A stretch of 64,000 nucleotides of DNA from Shinisaurus crocodilurus (taxonomy: Eukaryota > Chordata > Lepidosauria > Squamata > Shinisauridae): assembly GCA_021292165.1 (NCBI GenBank), contig CM037880.1, positions 212,302,942 through 212,366,941 on the forward strand. Reading direction: 5' to 3'. Shown piece by piece: positions 41,201 to 52,969 of this stretch. The notes beneath the pieces are model-generated. The model saw nothing but the letters and a program-made list of their open reading frames with translations. It had not been told where the DNA came from and did not search any database. The position numbers and the translations under genes are program-made. The number at the start of each line of letters is the position of its first letter. The first letter of the stretch is position 1.

Positions 41201-42334
41201 TGGTATGGAGTTTTGCTTTTACACTTGGGAGCAGGTCACAAGAGGGGAAACACAAAGGAACTTTGAAGAATGCAGTGCATTTTCATCAAACACTTCTTTA
41301 GTCCCCCAAAGCAGCTGAGAGAACACTGCACAATACTATTCTGCCTAGAATTATGCTTTTCTCATCCAGTTCCATTGTGAAATACCTGGAGCACTGCAGG
41401 GTCCTGTGTTCATTCCCCACCTCCACCCCTTCCTGGTGCTTTTTCAAATGCATCTCTGAAACTATGAGGGCTAGAAACTTACTCTCTTCTTCAAATGGAA
41501 GCTGAGATTCTCAAAACGGAATTCCAAGTTAAACAAACAACCACTGAGATCGGGCGGATATAGCTCCAAGCTGCAGTAATTCACACCTCACCACCTTGCA
41601 GATGAGTGTTATAGAAAAGTGTTCGCCCCATTTCTTCTCTTCCCAGAAGGATCTAGGGCAGCATTCCCTTGGCCCAGACTTTTAATAATAATGAGGAAGT
41701 ATCCAAAAATGGAAATTTGACACAATGCCTCATGTGGGTAGTGTGGAAATGGTGTGTGTGAGTGTGCCGGGGGTTCTTTCAAAGATCTGTTCTGCTGATT
41801 AGGGAAGGTCTGTTCTGCAAACTGACCTTCATAACGGGAAAATGGAGCTGCAAATGATATTTTTTTTCCAGTTAGCAAATTATCTGAATTTGCCCCATTC
41901 GCAACCCTGAAACACAAATGTGAATGGGAACACATTTTTTTTTAAAAAAAGAAATGCACATTCCCGAACTTGCACATTCCTGATGATGTTCAAGAAATGC
42001 GCATCTATATCTATATCTATATCTATATCTATATCTATATTGATCTATCGATCTATTGATCTATATTTATCTATCTATCTATCTATCTGCACAGTTTGAA
42101 ATGCACAGTTTTATTTTAAAAATGCATTTTTACTCTTTAGTCAATTGGGGGAAAGTGCACACTGAAAAAATGCACAGAATCAACCAAAAAACATGAAAAT
42201 GGGGGTGAGCCAAACTGAGCTTTGAAGTGAAGGTCGGAGAACTGCAACAAGCTCAAACACCCCTGGCTCTCCCTTCCCTAGCTGCAACTTGATTAGCTAG
42301 TGAAATTAAAAATGATTTTTTAAAAATGCATCCA
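41201..42334. other. Mostly unrecognised; (TATC)-type repeats
   Basis: TCTATA/TCTA tandem runs at 42004-42040 and 42060-42088. Text at 41876-42210 (AACACAAATGTGAATGGG, AAATGCACATTCCCG) resembles the 48194 element group. Nothing else is recognised. Confidence 0.4.
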
Positions 42335-42996
42335 CAGGGATGTTGAAGAGTCCTTGGTCTCGAGTCACGAGTCGAGTCACGAGTCTTTGGACCCGAGTCT
42401 CGAGTCCGAGTCCGAGTCCTTGGTCCAAAATGGTGACTCACGAGTCACGAGTCCTGAGTCACTCCCAAAACTGACTCCACGAGTCCCTATTAAAATCAAT
42501 GGGGTTTCCCCCCAACAAAATAAGGCTACTTCAGATGTGTGGCTTAATTTCAAAACTCTGCCACTGATTTTGGCAAGAACAGACCAGGCAGACAAACCCA
42601 AAATAACCAGGCAGGCAGAGGAGGCTGGGAACCCCAAACAGGCAGGCAGAGGCAGCCAAACCCAAAATGTCTGACCCTAACCCAAACCCCCCACAACAAC
42701 ACATCAATCAAAATAAATCTCAACACATCGTTGGGGCTGCACTCCTGGTAGCTGTCCATAGTGGCCGAGCAGCGGCGCGCCTCGCTTCCATGCGCTCTTC
42801 ACCGGTGATCGCGCTCCTTCTGGCACAGCCAGAAGACTCGTCAACAGCCCAGGGATGTTGACGAGTCCTTGGTCTCGAGTCCCGAGTCGAGTCTCGAGTC
42901 CCATTAAAAATATTGGGACTCGAGTCCGAGTCGAGTCAGAGGGGGGACTCAGTCCGACTCACGAGTCGAGTCCTCGAGTCCGAGTCCCCATCCCTG
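42335..42996 (+). mobile_element. GAGTC-array hAT-type transposon, family J (copy 1)
   Basis: Starts CAGGGATGTTGAAGAGTCC and ends GAGTCCCCATCCCTG. The 8-bp duplication TGCATCCA (42327-42334 and 42997-43004) is perfect, so hAT is well supported. About 15 GAGTC/GACTC pentamers lie within ~150 bp of each end, often as CGAGTC or a CTCGAG palindrome. A third terminus-like sequence, CAGGGATGTTGACGAGTCC, lies at 42850. The middle is non-repetitive. No transposase frame. The Ser/Glu-rich frames are shadows of the array. Confidence 0.9.
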
Positions 42997-44274
42997 TGCA
43001 TCCATTCAACTACCGTAAGGTTGTGCTAAAAGTTGTAAATGGAGGAGGGGGTTTCTAATCATGGTAAGTTGTACATCCTGCCTTTGCAAAATGGCATGAT
43101 GCATTTTGAAATAAAAGCAGCCAACTTATCATATGCAGCCTGAGAAATGGTCAGGAGTGACATTTTTATACTGTTTCGAGCTTTTAAGCCAGGGCTAGGC
43201 AATAAACAAAGAATGGAAAATGAAGTAAGATTGGTGACATGTCATCTTTGTGGATGATTTGAAATGCCTGCTAAAATGGTTGCCTTACATTTTGGAAGGT
43301 TCTCTCTATAAGTAATATAGGAACAAGATGCGAGTCGGTTCAAGGGTGGCAAGTGATCTATCAGCCGGAAGAATCCCTAGGATGGTGCTTTGCTTCAAGT
43401 GGATGTGATTTGTCAACTTTTTAGTTTTACGAAGTGGGACGCAGGTCTTGGGAAGATGTTGTACGCTAAAGATTTGTCATTCCAGTCTGTATGGGGGAAG
43501 GGGAGAGACCCTTTCCTTAATAAAACCTCCACTGAAGGCAACTGATATGTCTTGAACGTTGAAAAGTTATTGACTTCAGTGTGCAGAGATGTTCTGCAAA
43601 GGCCTTGTGGGCGTTTGGGAAGGCATTTAATCTTTGCTTATAAGTTCCCATCTCTACAGCACAGATAAATAAACCAAACGGAAGCCTGGCTCAGAAGATT
43701 AATTAAAATCAAATGCTAAATTTTGGAGAAATTTCATATAAATGTCACAGGCATTTATTGAGACATAGAGTTGGATCCAGGATCTCCTGACTCTCTGTGT
43801 GGCAATTTCAGGGGGCTGGAGAGGCTGTCATGGGAAGGAAAGGGGTTGAGGAAGCCCCACTTCTACCCAAACAGTTCATCCAGTGAGAATCTGGATCCCA
43901 CTTTTCTAGGGAGATTTGGGATTTTATCCCTTAAAAAAAAAAAAGCAACTACCAAGTCTGTTCATTTTCGGCCATTGTGGTTTCTAAATGTACAATTTGA
44001 TTATGGGCTTAAAGTTCAGCATTCTGGAAACATCTCTTTCATATATTTTTTTTAAAAAAGCAACTTTCTAGCCCTTATTACTGAGAGACAGTTTTGAAAG
44101 GATGTGAGCCATGTCAGAATGCCTGCTGAAATGTCAGAAGCTGGGAGTCACTGGTTGGAAGGGATGTCGAGCAGGATTTCCAGGGGTTCCAGGAGTGGCG
44201 TTCCAACGTCCTGCACAGTGATTTTCTCCTGCCAGGATCCTCCGTAGCAAAAAGAACATGCAAAATAAACAAAT
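42997..44274. other. Unrecognised, repeat-poor sequence
   Basis: No mobile element recognised after 43004. 43680-43770 (TTAATTAAAATCAAATGC, ATTTCATATAAATGTCAC) has the look of conserved non-coding DNA, which needs an alignment to judge. Confidence 0.3.
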
Positions 44275-44521
44275 GAGAGCCAGTGTGGCATAGTGGTTAG
44301 AGTGTTGGGCTGGGACTCAGGAGATCCACGTTCTAGTCCCCGCTCGGCCATGAAACTCACTGGGTGACTTTGGGCCAGTCACTGTCCCTGAGCCTAACCT
44401 ACCTCACAGGGTTGTTGTGAGGATAAAATGGAGAGGAGGAGGAGGCTTATGTAAGCCGCCTTGGGTTCCTTGCAGGAAAAAAGGCGGGGTATAAATATAA
44501 TAAATAAATAAATAAATAAAT
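44275..44521 (+). mobile_element. tRNA-derived SINE (Sauria type)
   Basis: GAGCCAGTGTGGCATAGTGG, ACGTTCTAGTCCCCGC, full body and AATAAATA tail. Confidence 0.93.
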
Positions 44522-46345
44522 GTACCCCTCTGCAAGATCACAGTGAGAGGTTCATATAAAGGGAGATACGTATGCTTTTTGGCCAGCTCTGCGATACACC
44601 ATGATAGATCCAGTCATGCCACGGGTGTTCCATTTCCTTGCAAAGTGTCGGCTAGCAATGCAAACTCAGCTCTCGTTGCCTTTGATCAAACTGCAAGTTC
44701 TCAAAACCTGGCTTGTGCGGTTGACAACTCCTCCCAGGGAAAGTGTGTTGTGTTCTATGCCCTCGGATGGATACTAGCTGTCGGTGGCAGCCAGAGACAG
44801 GTCAGGAGGGAGTTGCTGTCATCATCCTATCAAGCCACAGTTTTTGATGTGCGTGCCCGTGTGTTTGTTTGATCGGGGCTCTTCTCTTGTTTTCAGGGCA
44901 CAGGGAGGGGAGAAGAGCAGAAAGGTTTAGGCAACATTAAATGCAATCCGTCATGGGGACATGCCCAGACTGGGATGCGCATCTGTTTATAGATGAAACT
45001 TAACCAAGACCTTTCAAGTTTAAACCCCCAGGATTTTGCAAACAAAAGATGACACAGGAATGAGGAATGGAGGGGAAGTCGCTGACCTAGATCTGTTAGT
45101 ATTAGATAGCAGATTCCCAATGAAGGCATGAGAAAAAGCAGTGTCCCAGTTCTTCGGGGCCTTCGCCTTTTCGCCTTGGCCTGAAGCAGTGATATGATTA
45201 ATCAACAACAGCCTCCGGAAATAAGCTTAGCAGCTGGAGCACTGCTGGCATGCAGTTAACGGGCACGTGGAGACATTGAAGAGTTGACGCTTTGGGCGAT
45301 TAGCACAGCTATTTCTCCTGTATGACAGCGGTGCTACATTGTCAAACTGAAAGGTCCCCATGCACTTCTGGGCAATGTGCAACAGAAGCTGATGTGAGCG
45401 CTCTGCAGCCCCTGCGTCTAAACTAACCTCCCCGACAAGGTTGTGGTGAGGGGGTAGCACATACGTTGCGGTTAACGGGGAGATCAACAGAGAATGCACA
45501 CATTCCAAAGCGACCGAATGAACAGGAGAGTGCGTACGTCACTCAGTCAATCTGATGTCTGCCCATTGATGTTGGAGAATTGTGCAGAACTGGACAATGT
45601 CAGCTAGGTAAGTGTGCACATTGGCCAGTCACTGTACATATCCCCCACTTGCTATGTGTAGTGCCTGAGCAATGTTTAAAAACAAAAAATCATGGAGGTT
45701 TGCACACTACCTGGGCAATGCACGAAACATCTACGATCAACGCACATTCTTGATGTCCACTGGTGATTATCCATACTGACCAGGGGATATGCAAAATCCC
45801 CTACCTACACTGCCAGTTATGCATATCTTTCATGTCTTCCATTGAGCTTTCCTCCCAAGGCAAATAGCAGCATCACAGGGCACTCAGCATCATTCGAAAC
45901 AAAACCAAACAGACCTGATCTCCCTTCTCAGATTCAGATGCTCAAGGACTGTAACCACCATCCCTGTGGAAACACTGATCTGTCTGTCAGTCTCCATTCC
46001 TGAGATGGCAGATGTAATTAGTTGCATTTTTCCATCCCATTCATTTTCCCCCTCTCTCTGGGCACCATCACTTTCAAGCCTGATCAACTCTTGGAAATTA
46101 ATTGCTAAGAGAGCTTAGAAGCATTTGCAGTGACTGATGGCCAGCAAGTGCAAAGAGCTTACAAAGATGAAGTACAAGCAATCTGGAATTCTCCCCTTAC
46201 ATATCCAGTATAAATGACTTACTACAGAAACTTGCAACCTCTCTTCCACAGTATGGGTCACAATGCAACACATATTATAAAGTGCATATCCCAGCCTTCC
46301 ATGCACAGAGCCCAGAGGGGAGTGGGGAGGGGGACTCTTTGGATT
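44522..46345. other. Unrecognised, repeat-poor sequence
   Basis: The longest stretch (about 1.8 kb) without a repeat that I recognise. A 109-codon plus-strand frame (44543-44872) has no identifiable domain and no clear splice context. I do not call an exon. Confidence 0.3.
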
Positions 46346-46740
46346 GTGCTTAGGGATGTCAAACAAATCTGCAATGGATTCAAGTGAGTTTGGATTTCTG
46401 GGAACCTGACTTGCAGATTCAGCAGCGGGCCAGCTTTTTCTGGCTCGTGTGGATTCCAGACTTGTGGGACCTTTTTTTTTTTTTTTTTTTAACTTTTTGA
46501 TGGGTTTCGTGCAATTTTGTTCATTTGCAAATGCACACTTACATTAATGTGCACCAGCGCAATGCAAGTGTGCATCAGCGCCAACATGCTTTTGCAAACA
46601 AACAAAATTCTTTCTCATACAAAAAAATCCAGTTCTATCTATCAATGAGCGGATGATGGAATGAAAGACCCCTCACAATCCACGAAAGATATAGACAGAT
46701 CACGGAATGGATTTAACAAATCCCGTGCGTTTCTAATTGT
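46346..46740. mobile_element. hAT-like element related to 48194 (low confidence)
   Basis: It starts near TTAGGGATGTCAAACAAATC. A T-run lies at 46472-46490. TTTCGTGCAATTTTG and GCAAATGCACACTTACATT resemble the group. It ends near AAATCCCGTGCGTTTCTAA. No target duplication was confirmed. Confidence 0.35.
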
Positions 46741-47035
46741 CTTGTTGCTTTTCTCTCTCCAATTTTTAAAAGTCAGACATCATCCTGGGTAGGGTGGACA
46801 GAGAGAGGCTACTTAACCCTTTCTCCTCTGGACTTTTTCCAGCTCAAAATTATCTTCTCCCAGTTGTTTTTTTTTGTACCCACCGGATAAGATACAAGAA
46901 TTCCACATCTCTGCCCCCACCCCACCACTGGAAGGAGAAAAAGCAATTTGCAGGAGGTGATTATGACCTGAAAACCTTACCAGAGAGAAAATTGTTACGT
47001 AGCCTGGCTTCATCTACCCTTCATACCCTAACCTA

Positions 47036-47171
47036 CCTCTCAGCCTAACCTACCTCACAGGGTTGTTGTGAGGATAAAATGGAGAGGAGGAGGAGGAGGA
47101 TTATGTAAGCCACCGCCTTGGGTTCCTTGCAGGAAAAAAGGTTGGGTATAAATATAATAAAATAAATAAAT
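47036..47171 (+). mobile_element. tRNA-SINE tail fragment
   Basis: CTCAGCCTAACCTACCTCAC through GGTTGGGTATAAATATAAT. Confidence 0.85.
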
Positions 47172-47324
47172 ACCCTGATTGGGAACTTCCCAGAAGAATC
47201 TGGCCAGCCAGTGTGGGAAAAGGGTGATTGGACAAGAAATGCATGCAGTCCAATTAAGCAGTGCTGTTTGTTACCTTTTAAACCTCCCTTTCTTCCAATG
47301 AGCTTAGAATGGCATTCATAGACC

Positions 47325-47492
47325 GCCCCTCCTATTCTCACAATAACCCTGCAAGGAAGGCATGGCTGAACAATAGTGACTGGTCCAAATTCACCCAGAA
47401 AGTGTTGTGACTAATCAGGGATTTGAACCCAGGTCTCCCCGCTCTTACATGCATCACTCTCACCACTACACCACACCACACTACCTATCTCT
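47325..47492 (-). mobile_element. Old tRNA-derived SINE, minus strand
   Basis: CACAATAACCCTGCAAGG, GTCCAAATTCACCCAG, the box B complement GGATTTGAACCCAGG and a box A complement region at 47455-47490. More diverged than the other copies. Confidence 0.65.
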
Positions 47493-48193
47493 TTCTCTTC
47501 TTACGAAGGTGGGATGGGGTTGGGGAGCATCACTTGCTGAACTTCAAGTTCTGCTTGTCATGCATATGTAAAAGGCAAAAGGACCCTGCCAGAAAAACAA
47601 GCTGGCTCTCAAACCTCTTGGAGAAAGTAGAACAGGAGGTGATTTCTAGCAAGGATTCCCTGGGGTGAGATTTTGTTCAGGTGTTTCTACCGTCAGCAGG
47701 TTTTGAAATGGGGTGACTTTTTCCAAACATGCAATAAATTTAAACTACACAATGAACAGTCTCCGCCATGGCCAGCTTGCCTTTCGCTTCCGTCTGCAGA
47801 TTTAGCTTTTTCCTGTCTTGGCATAAAATCACGAAGAATTCTGTGATGAATAAGACAAACAGGAAAGACTCCCCCCCCCCCCTCTATTCCTCCCCCAGCC
47901 TGGAAAACTTGATGGAAGTTTTTGTAGCACCTGCTTTTCTCATCCCGTTTGTATGTCTCATTTGACTCTGCCTAGTAACCAGTAAAGCTCAGAGCAGCAA
48001 TGAAATCTGGCTTTTCCTACTCATGTGTTGCTTGGCTGGTAGGATCAATAGCCAAATCTAGTTCACACGGCCTGATCCTAAGCAGAGTTCCGTGCGCATA
48101 TGCCTACTGAGATCAGTGCATTTGGGCATGCCTAGGATTCAAGCTACACATTATGTTAAAAAAACAACAACACAGGGATACAGAACCTCTAGC
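47493..48193. other. Unrecognised sequence
   Basis: A C-run lies at 47871-47882. No supported feature. Confidence 0.35.
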
Positions 48194-48643
48194 TAGGAAT
48201 GTGCGAATGGAGAGAAAGCTGCTCCACTGGCAATTTGCAGATTTTCAGGTGACTTTCGCTCTGCTGTCCACTGATTTCCAGACTCAGAATTTGCGCGAAT
48301 GCATTCGCACGTATTTGCACAAATTCACATTTGTGCAAATTCGCGCTCCCCAAAATCTGCAACAATGCACAGATCTCCCCAATAACGTGTATTTTCTACA
48401 CTTTACTCTGGGGGCGGGGGGGCCGGGGATTTGCATATTTTTGATTGGTGCTTTTATTTTGCGTATTTTTCCGTGGCTAAATTTGCGCAAAACTACTATG
48501 CAAAATAGAAAAAATCGAGTCTGCGAGCCCCGTGCGTGGACTCCATGTGACCTGGGAAGGCTGGTCTGCTGCAGAATCCGTGGGGTGGACTCAGAGACAT
48601 CCGGACTCATCTGAGTCCGTCGTGAATTGCTCTGACATTCCTA
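48194..48643 (+). mobile_element. hAT-like element with TAGGAATGT termini
   Basis: Ends TAGGAATGTGCGAAT and TGACATTCCTA. Flanks CCTCTAGC and CCTCTGCC match at 6 of 8. The interior has GCGAATGCATTCGC (perfect palindrome, 48295-48308) and ATTTGCACAAAT with its inverse (48313-48340). The 153-codon frame through it is a shadow. Confidence 0.6.
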
Positions 48644-48980
48644 CCTCTGCCCGTGGGCCACAGACGGCCTGCAGGGATTTCTATCTGGCTGGCCGGCCTC
48701 TCTCCCAGGCCCCAGCCAGCACCGCTCCCCACCAGAACAAAGCCTCTTATCTCTGATCAAAAGCTGATTGGAGAGAAGAGATTTCCCCCTGCAACCCCAT
48801 CCCCCTGCACTGTGCTGGATTTAGGCTCTTTAAAAGTGTCTATTGGTGTTGTTCATTACTCTTCCTATTTGCATAACATAAAAACCTGCTGGATCACCCC
48901 AAAGACCTATCTATTCCAGTGTCCTTTCACAGTAGCCGACCAGACTGGGAGCCCACGAACAGGGCAGGGCAACAGCACCC
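48644..48980. other. Unrecognised sequence
   Basis: No supported feature. Confidence 0.35.
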
Positions 48981-49529
48981 CAGGGATGGGGACTCGGACT
49001 CGAGGACTCGACTCGTGAGTCGGACTGAGTCCCCCCCCCTGACTCGACTCAGACTCGAGTCCCAATATTTTTAATGGGACTCGAGACTCGACTCGGGACT
49101 CGAGACCAAGGACTCTTCAACATCCCTGGGCTGTGCCAGAAGGAGTGGAGAGCAGTGTGATTGCCAGCGAAGAGCGCATGGAAGCGAGGTGTGCCGCTGC
49201 TCGGCCACTATGGACGGCTACCAGGAGTGCAGCCCCAACAGTGTGTCAAGATTTATTTTGATTGATGTGTTGCGTACTTGGGAGAGGCAGAAGAAGGACC
49301 TGAGATTACTCTGTGTGGCTGCTCTGAGTGTGAAGTAGCCTTATTTTGTTGGGAAAAAAACCCATTGATTTTAATAGGGACTCGTGGAGTCAGCTTTGGG
49401 AGTGACTCGTGACTTGTGACTCATGAGTCACCGTTTTGGACCAAGGACTCGGACTCGGACTCGAGACTCGGGTCCAAAGACTCGTGACTCGACTCGTGAC
49501 TCGAGACCAAGGACTCTTCAACATCCCTG
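48981..49529 (-). mobile_element. GAGTC-array hAT-type transposon, family J (copy 2)
   Basis: Inverse of copy 1. Starts CAGGGATGGGGACTCGGAC, ends GACTCTTCAACATCCCTG. The 8-bp duplication CAGCACCC (48973-48980 and 49530-49537) is perfect. It has dense GACTC/GAGTC arrays at both ends and an internal terminus (TTCAACATCCCTG) at 49115-49127. About 110 bp shorter than copy 1. Confidence 0.9.
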
Positions 49530-49685
49530 CAGCACCCTCCCGCTGTGGTTCCCCAGCAACTGCTGCTCAGACGACTACTGCCTCTGATCCTGGAGGTGGC
49601 CTTATAGCCGGTAGGGACGGGAGAACAAGCCATGTGCGAGACTGCAGGATTCTCTGAACAATATCGTCTCGCCGCTTTTCTTATG

Positions 49686-50058
49686 CCCGATTCCCATTCG
49701 CGTTTGTGATCTCTGCTCGCTCTGCGCGGACAGGAAACTTGCTCAAATCAGGCAGCCAGCGAGCGGGAGGTTCGTGCAGATCTCCTCTAATTTTCACAGG
49801 TTTCCCAATTTTCACTACTTTCCTCCATAGACTCAAGCGGGGCTCATTCAGTCTGCTGAAGAAATGTGCACAAATCGAACTGGGAATCTGCAATGAGATT
49901 AACGCAAGCACACGTTTGATAGTTTGCAAATATTTTTGGTGGATACATGTTCACACACTGTCTCTCATGTTCAGAGCTTTAAACGGGGCATGTTGTTTGC
50001 CTGTTTTGTGAGCAAAAGCAAAATTCTTATACATCCCCCTACCTACAGCCATCCCTAC
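49686..50058. mobile_element. Possible element of the TAGGGATG group
   Basis: GATTCCCATTCGCGTTTGTG at one end and ACAGCCATCCCTACC at the other. No duplication was confirmed. Confidence 0.3.
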
Positions 50059-50066
50059 CTATAGGG

Positions 50067-51163
50067 CAGTGATGGCGAACCTATGGCACGGGTGCCACAG
50101 GTGGCACGCAGGGACCTCTCTGTGGGCACTCGAGCCATTGGTCACCAGATCGCGAAAAGACTGTCCCCTTCTGCAAAACACTAATGATCTTGTTCTTTCT
50201 CATAGTGTGGAACCGAATGATTTTATTCTAGAATTCCTGTTACAGAATTCTTTTCTACATTGTTATCACATTTAAAAGATTTTGAAGAATGATGCACAGA
50301 GCATGGCTTGGATGTAAAGCCCTAACAGTTGACCTGAGTGCTGCATGTGTTGCTCTCAAACTAACGGAGTATCAGCCAAGGTTTGACAAATTATCAGCAT
50401 GCATGCAATAGCAAAAATCACATTAATTGTGCAAAAGCATGCCCAATGCAAACTTTTACCTAATGCAGTGTTTGCAGTCCAAGACCTGTGGCTCACGCTG
50501 GCTCAGCTTGTCTGAGCATGGAAAGCTAAGCAGGGTCAGGCAGGCCTGGTTATTACTTGGATGGGAGACCTTTCCTCTAGTTTCCTGCATTGAGCAGGGG
50601 GTTGGACTCGATAGCCTTGTAGGCTCCTTCCAACTCTATGATCTATGGAAATCTATGAAGACATAAAGTGTTTAAAATGTGTTAAGCATGTTTAGTTTTC
50701 TTGTTTATCTTGCTCATCCTAGTACAGGTTGACTTTTACTTTTACTAATCCGACACCTGTAGAAGCAGGGAAAGGACCCGGGGTAAAGCTTGCCCCATAT
50801 AATTTCAGTCTGGCATATAATCATTACAAGTTGAGAATCCCTTATCCAAAAATACATGTGCCTAATTATTTAAAAAGTTTGTATAAATTCCCTTCAGGCT
50901 ATGTGTACAATGTAGTACTATAATAATTTTTTGAGTTGATTTTTTTTTTCAACATAAAACTGTTTGTATCATTGAAAGCTCTGTTATTGTGTTTTTCTTT
51001 TAAGACAAAAGATGTTCATTAGTTCGGACAACTGTATGAGTTGTTTTTCTAAAACTAAAACCTCGGTATTCAGGTTTAATTGCAGTGTTGGCACTTTGAA
51101 ATAAATAAGTTGGTTTTGTGTTGCAGTTTGGGCACTCGGGTTCAAAAAGGTTCGCCGTCACTG
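50067..51163 (-). mobile_element. hAT (Charlie-like) transposon, ~1.1 kb, with nested SINE
   Basis: Ends CAGTGATGGCGAACCTATGG and AGGTTCGCCGTCACTG are inverted repeats (15 of 16). The 8-bp duplication CTATAGGG (50059-50066 and 51164-51171) is perfect. Near 50345-50415 the plus strand reads LKLTEYQPRFDKLSACMQ, protein-like text of the kind found near a hAT transposase C-terminus. That suggests an internally deleted autonomous element. The orientation is uncertain. A 5S-CR1 SINE interrupts it at 50484. The termini resemble hAT-Charlie families spread horizontally among tetrapods, a comparison made from memory. Confidence 0.88.
50484..50658 (+). mobile_element. 5S-CR1 chimeric SINE (copy 5), nested in hAT
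   Basis: ACCTGTGGCTCACGCTGGC, AAGCTAAGCAGGGTCAGGC (with a small duplication, CAGGCAGGCC), CTTGGATGGGAGACC, the CR1 tail and ATCTATGGAAATCTATGA repeats. It is younger than its host transposon. Confidence 0.92.
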
Positions 51164-51171
51164 CTATAGGG

Positions 51172-51756
51172 AAAAAAAATAGTATAATTTAAGTAGAAAT
51201 ACAATACATCTCACCACAGTAGGCAGGACTGTGACCAAGTGACCTGTTTGCCTGCTCAGGCTTTTGTCAAGGTGTGAACTGTGGATCAGCACAGCAAGGC
51301 CCCTGCCTGTTCTCGCTTCTTATGGTTCTTCGTCTTTAAACTGGACTTGGACTGGACACAGCCCTTCAAACAGAGGACTGTCCTCTGTAAAGTAGGACAC
51401 GTGACGACCACCATTATCTGTGCGCACGCACACACCACAAAGAGATCCAGCAGTGTTCCTGCCCACCCAGGCATGTCTGGAAAAATCGCCATCTGGAAAT
51501 GAATGTGTCATCCTCTACACATACGCATAAAAACACATGTGGATTTATTTTTGAATAGAGACAGAAATGTGGCTCTGCTTCTGACAGGAATTAAATCAGG
51601 AAGGGAGAGACCTTGGGCAGTAAGCCACACACGCATCTGATCTGGGAGCTTGGATAGCACTTTGGTAGCTGGGTGGTCTTCATTCTAACCCCACGGCACG
51701 AAAAATGCAGGTTGTGTTTCAAAGTTTCTGCCACAGATATTTGACAGGAGGTGAGG
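51172..51756. other. Unrecognised, partly shared with 12558-12760
   Basis: 51190-51410 repeats text from 12.6 kb (GTGACCTG, GACTTGGACTGG, CCCTTCAAACAGA). The rest is unknown. Confidence 0.35.
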
Positions 51757-51862
51757 GGATCCTGTGGCCCTCCAGATGTTGTTGAACTCAAGCTTCCATC
51801 ATCCCTGGCCATGCTTACTGGGGCTGATGGGAACTGAAGTTCAACACCCCCTGAGAGTACTG
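51757..51862 (+). mobile_element. Hairpin MITE, family B, degenerate
   Basis: GGCCCTCCAGATGTTGTTG, CTTCCATCATCCCTGG and GGGGCTGATGGGAACTG. The outer ends are decayed. Confidence 0.6.
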
Positions 51863-52411
51863 CTTCCCATTTCTTATCTACCCAAGCAGTTTTACATGCG
51901 AGAAGACAGCACTGGTGATTTTTGGGAACACCTCTTTATTTACAGCTATGCAGCAGTTGAGAATAGGAAAACAGGCACACGCCCAAACCATGCAAGCCTT
52001 CGAAGTAGCCATTCCCCAACCATGTGCTGAAATGCACCACAAGAGGGGGCGAAGTGTGTGCTTTGAAAAATCAAGCCACCAAACTGCGATGGATTCATCA
52101 CTCACTCTATGCACACTTTGACGTCGGGAGATCCCTACGCGGCACAGCTCTTCCCCTCTGTGTCATAGACGGTGAGATCATCTTGATGCGCTGGGATCCG
52201 CTGACGGAAGCTGCAGTGCTAGAGTTGGCAGGTGCACAGGAATCCTCAAACCATTGGCCAGAAGACATGTTCCCATCTCTAAGCCCTGACTAATTCAGTA
52301 AAGGAAAGGGCGGGATCACAGGAGACCATTTTAACTGTATTACCCTGCAATTGCACGGAGCAGGCCTGGCCATTGATTTGGGAACTGAGGGAGACCAATT
52401 TGAATTCAGGA

Positions 52412-52414
<3 letters not shown>
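51863..52414. other. Unrecognised sequence
   Basis: No supported feature. The (GT)n follows. Confidence 0.35.

Positions 52415-52444
<30 letters not shown>
52415..52444 (+). repeat. (GT)n microsatellite
   Basis: About 14 GT units, then TCCGTGTCCGT. Confidence 0.95.
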
Positions 52445-52447
<3 letters not shown>

Positions 52448-52969
52448 GTGTCCGTCCCTGAATCCAAATCAAAAGCTCAGGTCACACTGCTTTAAAGCAA
52501 TGACAGCCAGTGGGGCAGTTACGTCTAGACCCTGGGGTCAAGGTCCAAGTGACCACCCAGAGAGCAGCGGGTGATGAAGCAAACTCGATTTGGTTCTTGT
52601 AATCATGGCGGTGCTCTTCATTAAGTGAGTTTAAAACGCAAAACTGCACACGCTCAGAGTATTTGTTTTTCATCAGGGCTGGCAAACAGTTTTGCCATGG
52701 CGAATATTCTAACGTATCAGGTATGCAGAAGCAGTTGTTGTGTCTTGGAATCAGAGGTTCCCAAGTAAAATTAGGGTGCAATCCAGTGGAGGATTATGGT
52801 CATCCTGTGCGGGGCGGGAGTAGCGCAGCAGGTGATCTCCGCCTCCCTGCTCCTCCCGCCCTGCAAGTCATCTAGATGGCCAACAGCTACCTCTAGCTGG
52901 CATATCCCCCGCCCCACCCAGCATTCTGAAATCCAGCAGGCCCCATAAAAACTCTATGTGTGGGGGCGG
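52445..52969. other. Unrecognised sequence
   Basis: No supported feature. Confidence 0.35.

Noticed and set aside
42335..42500. GAGTC arrays as a CRISPR or satellite array
   Set aside because: No constant repeat-spacer pattern, and the block ends at transposon termini with an 8-bp target duplication.
48153..48614. 153-codon open frame on the plus strand with an overlapping minus-strand frame
   Set aside because: It lies mostly within a hAT-like non-autonomous element delimited by a target duplication and shows no domain.
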